Below, one piece after another: positions 1 through 5,621 of a stretch of 6,730 nt of DNA (position 1 is the stretch's first letter; each line of letters starts with the position of its first letter). Source of the stretch: JBBQTU01 sp038213005. GTDB lineage: Bacteria > Planctomycetota > Phycisphaerae > Tepidisphaerales > Tepidisphaeraceae. The translations under genes and the position numbers were made by a program. Under the pieces are notes generated by a model. That model was given only the letters and a program-made list of their open reading frames with translations, was not told where the DNA came from and searched no databases. Where the stretch lies: contig JBBQTU010000226.1 of NCBI GenBank assembly GCA_038213005.1, positions 1-6,730 on the forward strand, written 5' to 3'.

Positions 1-84
1 CTATTGGACCTTCAGCATCTTCTCCAGACCAAGGTTGACGTCATCGACGAAGAACAGATGCGCCCCGGTTTCGCGAGCATTTGA
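1..84 (-). pseudogene. possible 3' fragment of a minus-strand gene
   Basis: On the minus strand an open frame ends with TAG at positions 3-1. Its last residues, roughly NARETGAHLFFVDDVNLGLEKM then LKVQ, have a plausible amphipathic, protein-like make-up (hydrophobic strand, acidic pair, helix). Upstream of this stretch (above about position 85) the same frame becomes Arg/Ser/Pro-rich and unlike a folded protein, so only the end looks real. I do not recognise the family; the LFFVDD stretch loosely recalls the C-terminal part of HAD-type hydrolases, but this is too short to assign. It could be a decayed gene end or chance. Confidence 0.2.
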
Positions 85-477
85 GCAAGGAGGCCGTTGC
101 CCTATGAGGCCCGCTCGCCGGGACTCTGGCGAAACCCAACCCTTGGATCGGGCCGGCATTCTACCATCGGGGCTAGAGAACAGGACGCGCAGAGAATCGC
201 TTGGGCCACGGATTGCATCCGGCAGATAAAGTAGCACGAGCCGTCCTCGGCCGTAGCACTGATCGTCAGGCGACAGCCTGTCCTGATTCCTGATTTAGAA
301 CGGGAAAGCAAACCAACTCGCGCGTTCTTTTCGGTCTAAGAAGACAGAAGACTTTTTATCCGCCCGGTTGAATAGAGGACAAAGAGGACGCGGATCAACT
401 AGATCGCCCGCTCTGCCGTTGAGCCTATGTGACGGACGCCAAGCCGGCCTTCGCCCACAAGTTGAAAGACAGGATTG

Positions 478-571
478 GCCGCAAAAAGCACAGAAGGCTC
501 AAAAAAGACCGAGGAGCAACGGACTCCACACGCTGGCTCTCTGTTCTTGTGCTTTTTGTCCTTCTTGTGGC
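478..571. repeat. imperfect inverted repeat with A-rich arms
   Basis: The left arm starting at 478 (GCCGCAAAAAGCACAGAAGG) matches the reverse complement of the right arm ending at 571 (GCCACAAGAAGGACAAAAAG) at 15 of 20 positions. The shared core CAAAAAGCACA occurs at 482-492 and, inverted, within 548-558. The spacer is about 40 nt. Arms built from CACAAGAAG/CAAAAAG units resemble the short purine-rich dispersed repeats seen in intergenic DNA of several bacterial genomes. Transcribed, it could form a long imperfect hairpin, but no T-run follows, so a terminator role is not supported. Confidence 0.5.
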
Positions 572-669
572 AACTCTTCTTCGTAGCCCCCGCCCCCAGC
601 CAAACCGCTTCCATATTCCTGGTTGTATCCCAGCTCGCCCTCGTGCGTTGCCGCGTTGTTAGGTCTTTT

Positions 670-693
670 GCGTTTTTCCCACGTTGAAAACGC
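670..693 (+). repeat. 24-nt quasi-palindromic repeat, copy 1
   Basis: The unit begins GCGTTTT (670-676) and ends AAAACGC (687-693), giving a 7-bp stem with a 10-nt loop. It is 21/24 identical to the reverse complement of 779-802. The three differences all fall in the centre (unit positions 9, 10 and 12), leaving both outer arms intact. No function is assignable from one locus. Confidence 0.65.
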
Positions 694-775
694 CTCACGC
701 ATATTTCACTTTTCTTGCTCTTCCATAAAGATTCTTTCCCAAATTTCCCAGGACAATCGCAAATCCCCTCCCGAC

Positions 776-805
776 GTTGCGTTTTCAACGCGTTAAAAAC
801 GCAAC
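776..805 (-). repeat. 24-nt quasi-palindromic repeat, copy 2, with extended perfect stem
   Basis: GTTGCGTTTT at 776-785 pairs perfectly with AAAACGCAAC at 796-805 (10-bp stem, 10-nt loop). The loop itself contains the perfect palindrome AACGCGTT at 787-794. The inner 779-802 is an inverted copy of 670-693 (21/24). No T-tract follows on either strand, so it is not a standard intrinsic terminator. The opposed arrangement resembles REP/BIME-type intergenic repeats or the ends of a very small element of about 133 bp. Confidence 0.65.
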
Positions 806-1081
806 AACACAGGAAAGGTAGAGAGGCACTGCGCCCGCCCCACCGGCCAAGCCATCCAACGTGGATCGCCGCCGGACCCCCGGCCACATCCTCTCACCCA
901 AGGGAGACCGCCATGGAATTCCAGCCCCCCCTCGCCCTCAAGCCCCGCACCACCTTCTACGTCACCCGGGCCGATGAACTCCACAACCTGCCCATCCCCG
1001 GCCTCTACGCTTCTCGTTCTTACCTCCCGGCGAAACTCGCGCATCTGACCCCCTCTCCAGCGCGCAACTCCTTATGCCACA

Positions 1082-1200
1082 CGGCGCTCCGCCCCACCCC
1101 ACCCCCTCCCCAAAAACTCGCGCATCTGCCCCATCCTCCCGCCTGTGCGTCCCGCCCTCTCACCCTCTCGCCCTCCCGCCCCCTCCCATCCTTCGCCCGC
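1082..1200 (-). other. pyrimidine-rich tract; G-quadruplex-forming pattern on minus strand
   Basis: The plus strand is overwhelmingly C/T. On the minus strand, 1091-1111 contains four G-runs of 4, 5, 4 and 4 separated by single bases (A, T, T), a textbook tight G-quadruplex pattern. A second set lies at 1153-1187, where 1171-1187 alone has G-runs of 3, 5, 3 and 3 with single-base loops. The tract lies just upstream of the likely promoter and start of the lipoprotein gene. Whether it folds or regulates anything is not shown. Confidence 0.55.
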
Positions 1201-1204
1201 CGCA

Positions 1205-1232
1205 TTGTGTCTATCGCCCCGCCTGCTATCCT
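1205..1232 (+). promoter_or_regulatory. candidate sigma70-type promoter for the lipoprotein gene
   Basis: TTGTGT (1205-1210) and TATCCT (1227-1232) are separated by 16 nt. The -10 is preceded by TGC, giving an extended -10 (TGnTATCCT). A start near 1239 would give a leader of about 22 nt carrying the ribosome binding site. The -35 matches consensus at only three positions, so this is a candidate, not a certain site. Confidence 0.3.
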
Positions 1233-1260
1233 GTCGCAAACAAAAGAAAGGTGAATCGTC

Positions 1261-2157
1261 ATGCAATCAATGAAGCGAATACTACATCCCGCAATGGTCC
1301 TCGTAGTGCTGGGGCTCTGCTCCTGCGCCACCCAGATGGCAACCACGCACCTGGCTCCAGCGCGCGTGTACGACGTCGCCCCGAAGGACATGGTCGCGCT
1401 GGTCAAGCAGGCGATCGCGGCCGAGCCACTGAAACTCGGCATCACGAAGGACGAAGGCAGCGTCATCACCACCACCTGGCGCGAAGGCTACCAAGGCAAC
1501 TTCCACATCACCCGCTACTGGCAGGAGCGGACGCAGTTCCGCATCAGCATCATCCCCGACTGGCAGAACCCCCAGACCCTGTGCCGCGTTGAGGTGAGCG
1601 AAGACACCCAGGAGCGCTCCAACCCCCGCGGCGAGTGGCGGCCGAACATCGACACCTACCGCCCCGAGCGCTGCGACGAGGTGGTCGCCCAGATCGAAAA
1701 GCAGTTGCCCGCGGGGACGAAGGTCTCAATCGCGGCCGGCCAGCCCGTCAGCGTGGCGCCTGTTGCTACCGCAGTTCCGACAACTCCGGCAATCAATGCG
1801 GCCCAGGCGACTCCAGGCACCCCGGCAAGTCCCGCCATCCCGACGGTTGCGGCAGTTCCCGCCGGCTGGCGGAATGGTTCGGCCAGTTTCACCACCACCC
1901 TGTCGGTGGCGGACGCCGGACAGCGGATCGAGGCCACCGCCAAGGCGATGCAGCTTGAGGTGAAGCAGTCCAAGCTGACCGCCATCGACGGCACCATGGT
2001 CGTCCAGGGCGCTACCGGCCCGGAGATTGGCATCCTCATTCAGGCCGAGACATCAGGAGCCACCCGCGTGACCGTCAGCCAGCTTGGAGGCCAGAGCGCA
2101 CTGAGCGCCAATCCCCAGTTGGTCTTTACGAAGTTGCAACAGGAACTGACAAAGTAG
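1261..2157 (+). CDS. two-domain lipoprotein, function unknown
   Basis: A 298-residue exported protein. Residues 1-21 form a lipoprotein signal (Lys at 5, hydrophobic MVLVVLGL core) ending in the lipobox L-C-S-C, with Cys22 the likely lipidated residue. Residues about 31-150 form a first alpha/beta domain rich in beta-type segments (SVITTTWREG, RISIIPDW) with two cysteines (C108, C138) that could pair. Residues about 155-200 are an Ala/Pro/Thr/Val linker. Residues 203-298 form a second small alpha/beta domain of alternating strands and helices. A signal, a small domain, a Pro/Ala linker and a second small domain recall BamC-like or other outer-membrane assembly lipoproteins, but I do not recognise the family and claim no function. 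The start is supported by AGAAAGGTGA (1245-1254) 6 nt before the ATG; a second in-frame ATG at 1270 would still leave a signal. The next gene begins 22 nt after the stop, so the two are probably co-transcribed. Confidence 0.85.
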   Translation: MQSMKRILHPAMVLVVLGLCSCATQMATTHLAPARVYDVAPKDMVALVKQAIAAEPLKLGITKDEGSVITTTWREGYQGNFHITRYWQERTQFRISIIPDWQNPQTLCRVEVSEDTQERSNPRGEWRPNIDTYRPERCDEVVAQIEKQLPAGTKVSIAAGQPVSVAPVATAVPTTPAINAAQATPGTPASPAIPTVAAVPAGWRNGSASFTTTLSVADAGQRIEATAKAMQLEVKQSKLTAIDGTMVVQGATGPEIGILIQAETSGATRVTVSQLGGQSALSANPQLVFTKLQQELTK

Positions 2158-2179
2158 GCATAGGAAAGGACATCCCATC

Positions 2180-3190
2180 ATGTTCGCTCGCCCGCATCTT
2201 CTGACATCCGTTGTCGCCTCGATTCTGGTGATGATCGCTGCGTGTTTCGCGATGGCGCCCGCGACCGCCGCCGCCCAGGGGCCAGCCCAAGCCCTCGCCC
2301 CCGCCCCCAAACGTCTGACCATCGGCGTTTCCATCCCCGCCGCCGACCACGGCTGGACCGCCGGCGTCTACTGGTGGGCCAAGCGCGCCGCCGCCCTCTA
2401 TCCCGACGTCGACTGGAAGATCGTCACCGCGCTCACGCCCGAGAAGCAGATCGCCGATATCGAGGATCTGATGGCCCGCAAGGTGGATGGGCTGGTCATC
2501 CTCGCCACCGAAAGCGCCCCGCTGACCCCGATCGCCGAGAAGGCCCACCAGCAGGGCATCTATATCGTCAACGTCGATCGCGGCTTCACCAAGCCCGTCG
2601 CCGATGTCTTCATCGAAGGCGATAACAAGTCATTCGGCCGAAAGTCCGCGGAGTTCATGGTCCAGAAACTCGGCGGCAAGGGCAATATCGTCATCCTCGA
2701 AGGCATCCCCTGCACCGTGAACACCGACCGCGTCAACGGGTTTATGGAAGTCCTCAAGCAGCACCCGGAGATCAAAATCCTGGGCCAGCAGCCAGGCATG
2801 TGGAACCGCGAGAAGGCCCTCGCCGTCATGCAGAACTTCCTGGCTCAGCACAAGAAGATCGACGCCGTCTGGGCTCAGGACGATGACATGGCCCTGGGCA
2901 TTCTCCAGGCGATCCGCGAGGCCGGCCGCAACGAGCAACTGTTCGTCTTCCCCGGCGCCGGCATGAAGGAAGTCATAAAGATGGTCATGGACAAAGACCC
3001 CATGATCCCCGCCGACATCACCTATCCCCCCAGCATGATCGCCACCGGCATGCACCTCTGCATCTCGGCGCTGCGTGATGGCAACCGCAAAGGCATCAGC
3101 CAGTTTCTTCCCAAGCACATGATGATCGACGTCGAACTGATCACGCCGGAGAACGCCAAGGACTACTACTTCCCGCAGTCGGTCTATTGA
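2180..3190 (+). CDS. periplasmic sugar-type ABC transporter substrate-binding protein (RbsB-like)
   Basis: A 336-residue solute-binding protein of the ribose/galactose-binding class (Peripla_BP_4 type), expected to bind a sugar or related small molecule outside the inner membrane and deliver it to an ABC permease. Residues 1-32 are a signal sequence. It can be read as a classical signal cut near ATAAAQ or as a lipoprotein signal with I-A-A-C (Cys22), and the sequence does not decide. Family hallmarks: first strand LTIGVSIPAADHGWTAGV (46-63), QIADIEDLMARKVDGLVILA (90-109), hinge-region IVNVDRGF (129-136), DAVWAQDDDMALGILQAIRE (228-247) and C-terminal PADITYPP (277-284). Length is normal for the family. 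The ATG is preceded by AGGAAAGGA (2162-2170). No permease or ATPase gene lies in the window, so the transporter is elsewhere or the protein acts as a sensor or carrier. The substrate cannot be read from sequence. Confidence 0.9.
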   Translation: MFARPHLLTSVVASILVMIAACFAMAPATAAAQGPAQALAPAPKRLTIGVSIPAADHGWTAGVYWWAKRAAALYPDVDWKIVTALTPEKQIADIEDLMARKVDGLVILATESAPLTPIAEKAHQQGIYIVNVDRGFTKPVADVFIEGDNKSFGRKSAEFMVQKLGGKGNIVILEGIPCTVNTDRVNGFMEVLKQHPEIKILGQQPGMWNREKALAVMQNFLAQHKKIDAVWAQDDDMALGILQAIREAGRNEQLFVFPGAGMKEVIKMVMDKDPMIPADITYPPSMIATGMHLCISALRDGNRKGISQFLPKHMMIDVELITPENAKDYYFPQSVY

Positions 3191-3246
3191 TCGCGGCGGG
3201 TCCTTTTTCTGAACCGTTCGCCAAAGACTGAACCGGGAGTTGGATT

Positions 3247-4122
3247 GTGCCCAATGCGTTGATTATCGGATGCCGCGGCATGTTGGCTAACGCCGTCGCT
3301 GATGTCCTGGCACGCCGTGGCGTCCACGCTGTCGGTGTGGATCTGCCCGACTGCGACATCACCTGCCCCGATCAGGTCAAGACCGCCTTCGACCGTAGTC
3401 AACCGACCGTGGTCTTCAACTGCGCCGCCTACACCCGCGTGGATGCCTGCGAGGATGAAGAACCCAAGGCCGCCGCCATCAACGGCCACGCCGTCGGCCA
3501 CCTGGCCCGAGCCGCCGCAGCGGCCGGCGCGAAGTTCATCCACATCAGCACCGACTTCGTCTTCGACGGGCAGTCGCAGACGCCCTACAAGCCAGCCGAC
3601 ACGCCCCGCCCGCTGTCAGCCTACGGCCGGACCAAACTGTTGGGTGAAACGCTCCTGCAGGAGGTCAATCCACGCCGCTGGGCGATCTTGCGCACGGCAT
3701 GGCTCTACGGCCCGCGCGGCGCGAGTTTCCCCCGCACCATGGTCGAACGTGGCCGGGCTCGCCAGCCGCTTCGTGTCGTGAGCGACCAGTGGGGCTGCCC
3801 GACCTACACCCAGGATCTCGCCGAGGCAATGGTCGACATCGGCCTGGGCGATGCCGCCGGCATCTTCCACGCCACCAACTCCCAGCCAACCAACTGGTAT
3901 GATTTCGCCGTCGAGACCCTCCGCCAGTTCGGCATCGATGGCGACCTCGCGCCAACCACCACCGCCGAGTATCTCAAGGCAAGGCCCAAACAAGCCATCC
4001 GCCCGATGTACAGCGTCCTGGACTGCTCAACTCTCCACCAAGCCATCGGCCGACCCATGCGCCCCTGGCCGCTGGCTCTCGCGGATTTTGTCCAGGCGGT
4101 GACAACCGCCGGCGGTTTCTGA
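3247..4122 (+). CDS. rfbD: dTDP-4-dehydrorhamnose reductase (RmlD/RfbD-like SDR)
   Basis: A 291-residue extended short-chain dehydrogenase resembling RmlD, which reduces dTDP-4-keto-L-rhamnose to dTDP-L-rhamnose with NAD(P)H in the cytoplasm, supplying rhamnose for surface polysaccharide. Visible features: nucleotide-binding G8-x-x-G11-x-L13 (the usual following Gly is Ala14), acidic VDLPDCDIT (31-39), NCAAYTRVDACE (58-69), STDFVFDG (101-108), the catalytic pair Y126-x-x-x-K130 in SAYGRTK, LRTAWLYG (148-155), the signature VSDQWGCPTYTQDLA (178-192) and RPMYSVLDC (252-260). Length fits the family. The start is GTG, with GGGAG (3235-3239) 7 nt upstream. The other dTDP-rhamnose genes (rmlA, rmlB, rmlC) are not in the window, so the exact substrate is inferred; related sugar-nucleotide reductases share this fold. 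Its TGA overlaps the GAGG that serves the next gene. Confidence 0.85.
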   Translation: MPNALIIGCRGMLANAVADVLARRGVHAVGVDLPDCDITCPDQVKTAFDRSQPTVVFNCAAYTRVDACEDEEPKAAAINGHAVGHLARAAAAAGAKFIHISTDFVFDGQSQTPYKPADTPRPLSAYGRTKLLGETLLQEVNPRRWAILRTAWLYGPRGASFPRTMVERGRARQPLRVVSDQWGCPTYTQDLAEAMVDIGLGDAAGIFHATNSQPTNWYDFAVETLRQFGIDGDLAPTTTAEYLKARPKQAIRPMYSVLDCSTLHQAIGRPMRPWPLALADFVQAVTTAGGF

Positions 4123-4124
4123 GG
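4121..4124 (+). promoter_or_regulatory. ribosome binding site overlapping upstream stop codon
   Basis: GAGG at 4121-4124 overlaps the TGA stop (4120-4122) of the reductase gene and lies 8 nt before the ATG at 4133. This supports that start and suggests coupled translation of the reductase and phosphoesterase. Confidence 0.5.
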
Positions 4125-4132
4125 CCCCGTCA

Positions 4133-5344
4133 ATGGTGATCTCTGTCATCCTCTGCTCGGTCTTTCTGGGCGACGCGGTCACCTGGTGGCTGGCCGACCG
4201 CTGGATCCGCCGCCGCGGCAACGGGCGAGCACTCCGATGGAGTCTCGCCCTCTTCATGGCCCTGATGCTGGGCTACATGGTGACGATGTTCGCAGTGATG
4301 GCCCTGCGCGGCCCGGCCGGGCGCAGTGCCATGAGCGTGGTGCCGACAGTGGTAGTCGCCGTGATCTACGTCTGGCACCTCGTCGTGCTGCCACTGACGC
4401 TGCTGGCATGGATCATCGGCGGCGCAGCGGCCGGGCTCGCATCCGTGGCAAAACGGCTTCGCCGCGGCGCAGCAGGGACGGCTGGCGCTCCTGGGTCGCA
4501 CGCGGGCGAAGGACTATCCCGTCGCCAGTTTGTCGCCGCCGTGGCGGTGCTGCCGCCACTACTGGCCATCGGCGCCAGCGGCTATGGACTGATCGAGAGC
4601 CGCAAGTTCCGCATCCGCCGACTGACGCTGCCGATCGCGTCACTGCCTCGCGAGCTTGATGGGTTCACGATCGCCCAGATTTCGGACGTCCATGTCGGCC
4701 AGTGGACGACCGACGCCTTCCTTCGGGAGGTCACGGATGCCGCCAACGGACTTGGCACCGATCTCACGCTTATGACCGGCGACCTGATCGACTTCGCCAT
4801 CGCCGACCTGCCCAGAGGCATCGAGATGATGCGCCGACTGCGCGCCCCGCACGGCGTCTATCTCTGCGAGGGCAATCACGACCTGATCGAAGACCCGTCG
4901 GCCTTTCGCCGCATGACGCGCGAGGCAGGGCTGAACATGCTCATCGGCCAGCAGACCGTCTTCAATCACAACGGCGCCGCCGTCCAACTACTGGGAATCC
5001 CCTGGTCGCGAAGCCCGGCCATGATGCGCATGGAGGTTGAGCGGATCGATCGACTTCGCCGAGCTGATGCGTTTCCAATCCTGCTGGCGCATCACCCGCA
5101 CGCGTTTGACACCGCCGCCGAGGCCGATTTCCCCCTCACGCTCTCCGGCCACAGCCACGGCGGGCAGCTCATGCTGACCAGACAGTTCGGTGCTGGCGAT
5201 ATCCTGTTTCACTACATCTCGGGCATCTATCGAAAGGGCGACAACCTGCTGGTGGTGTCCAACGGCACAGGCAACTGGCTGCCGCTGCGCATCAACGCCC
5301 CGGCCGAGATTCTGCATCTGACGCTGATGCGGTATGATCATTGA
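4133..5344 (+). CDS. membrane-anchored metallophosphoesterase (YaeI/YkuE-like)
   Basis: A 403-residue protein with an N-terminal membrane region and a C-terminal calcineurin-type metallophosphoesterase domain. Hydrophobic segments lie at about 1-20, 36-57 and 69-103 (one or two spans). A twin-arginine-like motif SRRQFV (129-134) then leads a further hydrophobic stretch to about 152. The catalytic domain has the full metal-ligand set: SDVH (184-187), TGDLID (215-220), GNHD (247-250), LAHHPHAFD (318-326) and GHSHGGQ (339-345). The family hydrolyses phosphoesters or pyrophosphate-type bonds with two metal ions. YaeI/YkuE relatives act at the membrane, possibly on lipid-linked substrates, but the substrate here is unknown. 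The Arg pair suggests the catalytic part may be exported. Position between a rhamnose-type reductase and a glycosyltransferase suggests an envelope or lipid-carrier role (inference). Its last 36 nt recur downstream of the toxin gene. Confidence 0.9.
   Translation: MVISVILCSVFLGDAVTWWLADRWIRRRGNGRALRWSLALFMALMLGYMVTMFAVMALRGPAGRSAMSVVPTVVVAVIYVWHLVVLPLTLLAWIIGGAAAGLASVAKRLRRGAAGTAGAPGSHAGEGLSRRQFVAAVAVLPPLLAIGASGYGLIESRKFRIRRLTLPIASLPRELDGFTIAQISDVHVGQWTTDAFLREVTDAANGLGTDLTLMTGDLIDFAIADLPRGIEMMRRLRAPHGVYLCEGNHDLIEDPSAFRRMTREAGLNMLIGQQTVFNHNGAAVQLLGIPWSRSPAMMRMEVERIDRLRRADAFPILLAHHPHAFDTAAEADFPLTLSGHSHGGQLMLTRQFGAGDILFHYISGIYRKGDNLLVVSNGTGNWLPLRINAPAEILHLTLMRYDH
5309..5344 (+). repeat. 36-nt direct repeat, left copy (3' end of phosphoesterase gene)
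   Basis: This stretch encodes the last 11 residues and stop of the metallophosphoesterase (ILHLTLMRYDH, stop). It is repeated at 6038-6073 with one difference (T5341 versus C6070, a silent CAT/CAC change); the first 32 nt are identical. Identity stops immediately outside the repeat on both sides. Confidence 0.95.
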
Positions 5345-5385
5345 GGTGATAGTTCACCCGATTCGCGGAAATGCGTGATTGGCCC

Positions 5386-5391
5386 TATAAT
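5386..5391 (+). promoter_or_regulatory. candidate -10 box for the toxin-antitoxin pair
   Basis: A perfect TATAAT sits 17 nt before the antitoxin ATG. The best -35 at usual spacing is TTCGCG (5362-5367, spacer 18 nt), which matches only 3 of 6. Transcription from here would start around 5398 and give a leader of only about 11 nt containing the ribosome binding site. A 5-bp inverted repeat (GGTGA 5345-5349, TCACC 5354-5358) lies just upstream and could be an operator, but is weak. Confidence 0.4.
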
Positions 5392-5408
5392 GTTCGTAGG
5401 TGGTCATC

Positions 5409-5621
5409 ATGATTCGCGGCTATATAAAAAATGGCGTCGTGGTGCCTGAACAGGGCGCAATCTTGCCCGAGGGCGCGGCGGTAAGTATCGAGGTGGCGTC
5501 TCAACCTCCGCAGCGTACGCTGAGCCAGCGTTTCGCCAGCCTCATCGGCTCATGCCCCCATTTGCCCAAAGACATGTCCGAAAACCACGATCACTACGTG
5601 CATGGAAGACCACGCCTGTGA
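5409..5621 (+). CDS. short antitoxin of a PIN-toxin module (AF2212/DUF104-like)
   Basis: A 70-residue protein, MIRGYIKNGVVVPEQGAILP onward, with the short beta-rich N-terminal segment (GYIKNGVVVPEQ, then LPEGAAVSIEV at 19-29) typical of AF2212/DUF104-like antitoxins, and a C-terminal tail KDMSENHDHYVHG (53-65) of the kind that binds and blocks the partner nuclease. It presumably neutralises the downstream PIN toxin and represses its own promoter, as is known for VapBC-type pairs; here this is inference. I chose ATG 5409 over GTG 5400 because AGGTGG (5398-5403) then serves as the ribosome binding site, and a GTG at 5400 would lie inside it. The stop TGA overlaps the toxin GTG (GTGA), so translation is coupled. 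The gene lies in the segment flanked by the 36-nt direct repeats. Confidence 0.8.
   Translation: MIRGYIKNGVVVPEQGAILPEGAAVSIEVASQPPQRTLSQRFASLIGSCPHLPKDMSENHDHYVHGRPRL

Larger units (their letters stand above)
85..912. other. long intergenic region, repeat-rich, no convincing gene
   Basis: No reading frame here has protein-like composition, a good ribosome binding site and consistent third-position GC. The open frames on both strands are Arg/Ser/Pro-rich and overlap each other. What can be seen are short structured elements: a 5-bp-stem hairpin at 267-280 (CAGGC, loop GACA, GCCTG); ATCCGC at 358-363 matched by GCGGAT at 390-395; an imperfect inverted repeat with purine-rich arms at 478-571; and two opposed copies of a 24-nt quasi-palindrome at 670-693 and 779-802. 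Base composition is visibly more AT-rich around 660-770 than in the genes. No tRNA-like cloverleaf, CRISPR pattern or intrinsic terminator was seen. Confidence 0.6.
913..1254 (+). pseudogene. short ORF; native-looking 5' end followed by degenerate tail (probable truncated gene)
   Basis: ATG at 913 is preceded by a strong Shine-Dalgarno (AAGGGAGA, 900-907) at good spacing and opens a 113-codon frame. The first 31 codons (MEFQPPLALKPRTTFYVTRA to about IPGLYA) almost all end in C or G, as in the neighbouring genuine genes. After GLY the third-position bias disappears and the rest is a Pro/Ser/Arg-rich translation of pyrimidine-rich DNA, with an in-frame repeated KLAHL motif. The simplest reading is that the beginning of a real gene survives and its body has been lost or replaced. 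The family is not recognised. It could also be a real 113-residue Pro-rich peptide, but the composition argues against that. Confidence 0.35.

Noticed and set aside
776..805. Perfect 10-bp hairpin as a rho-independent terminator
   Set aside because: No T-run follows the stem on either strand and the stem has few consecutive GC pairs at its base.
399..887. 162-codon minus-strand open frame
   Set aside because: It covers the inverted repeats, its product is Arg/Lys/Cys-rich without domain-like patterns, and the repeated VFNALKTQ on both strands is just the translation of the palindromic repeat.
2126..3118. Long minus-strand open frames opposite the binding-protein gene
   Set aside because: They are mirror frames of a GC-rich gene with clear family motifs on the plus strand; His/Asp/Gly-rich products without recognisable domains.
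3172..3209. CCCGC/GCGGG (3172-3176, 3196-3200) followed by TCCTTTTTCT as an intrinsic terminator after the binding-protein gene
   Set aside because: The stem is only 5 bp with a 19-nt loop and starts inside the coding sequence; too weak to call, though a partial attenuator cannot be excluded.
3209..3235. CTGAACCG repeated at 3209-3216 and 3228-3235
   Set aside because: An 8-bp repeat in a short intergenic gap with no symmetry or promoter context; easily chance.
3184..4133. Minus-strand open frames opposite the reductase gene
   Set aside because: Antisense artefacts of third-position GC bias; the plus-strand frame carries the complete RmlD signature.
5552..5617. Upstream extension of the toxin frame to ATG 5552
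   Set aside because: It would translate the antitoxin C-terminal coding region out of frame; the GTG at 5618 overlapping the antitoxin stop matches the PIN fold start and usual gene arrangement.
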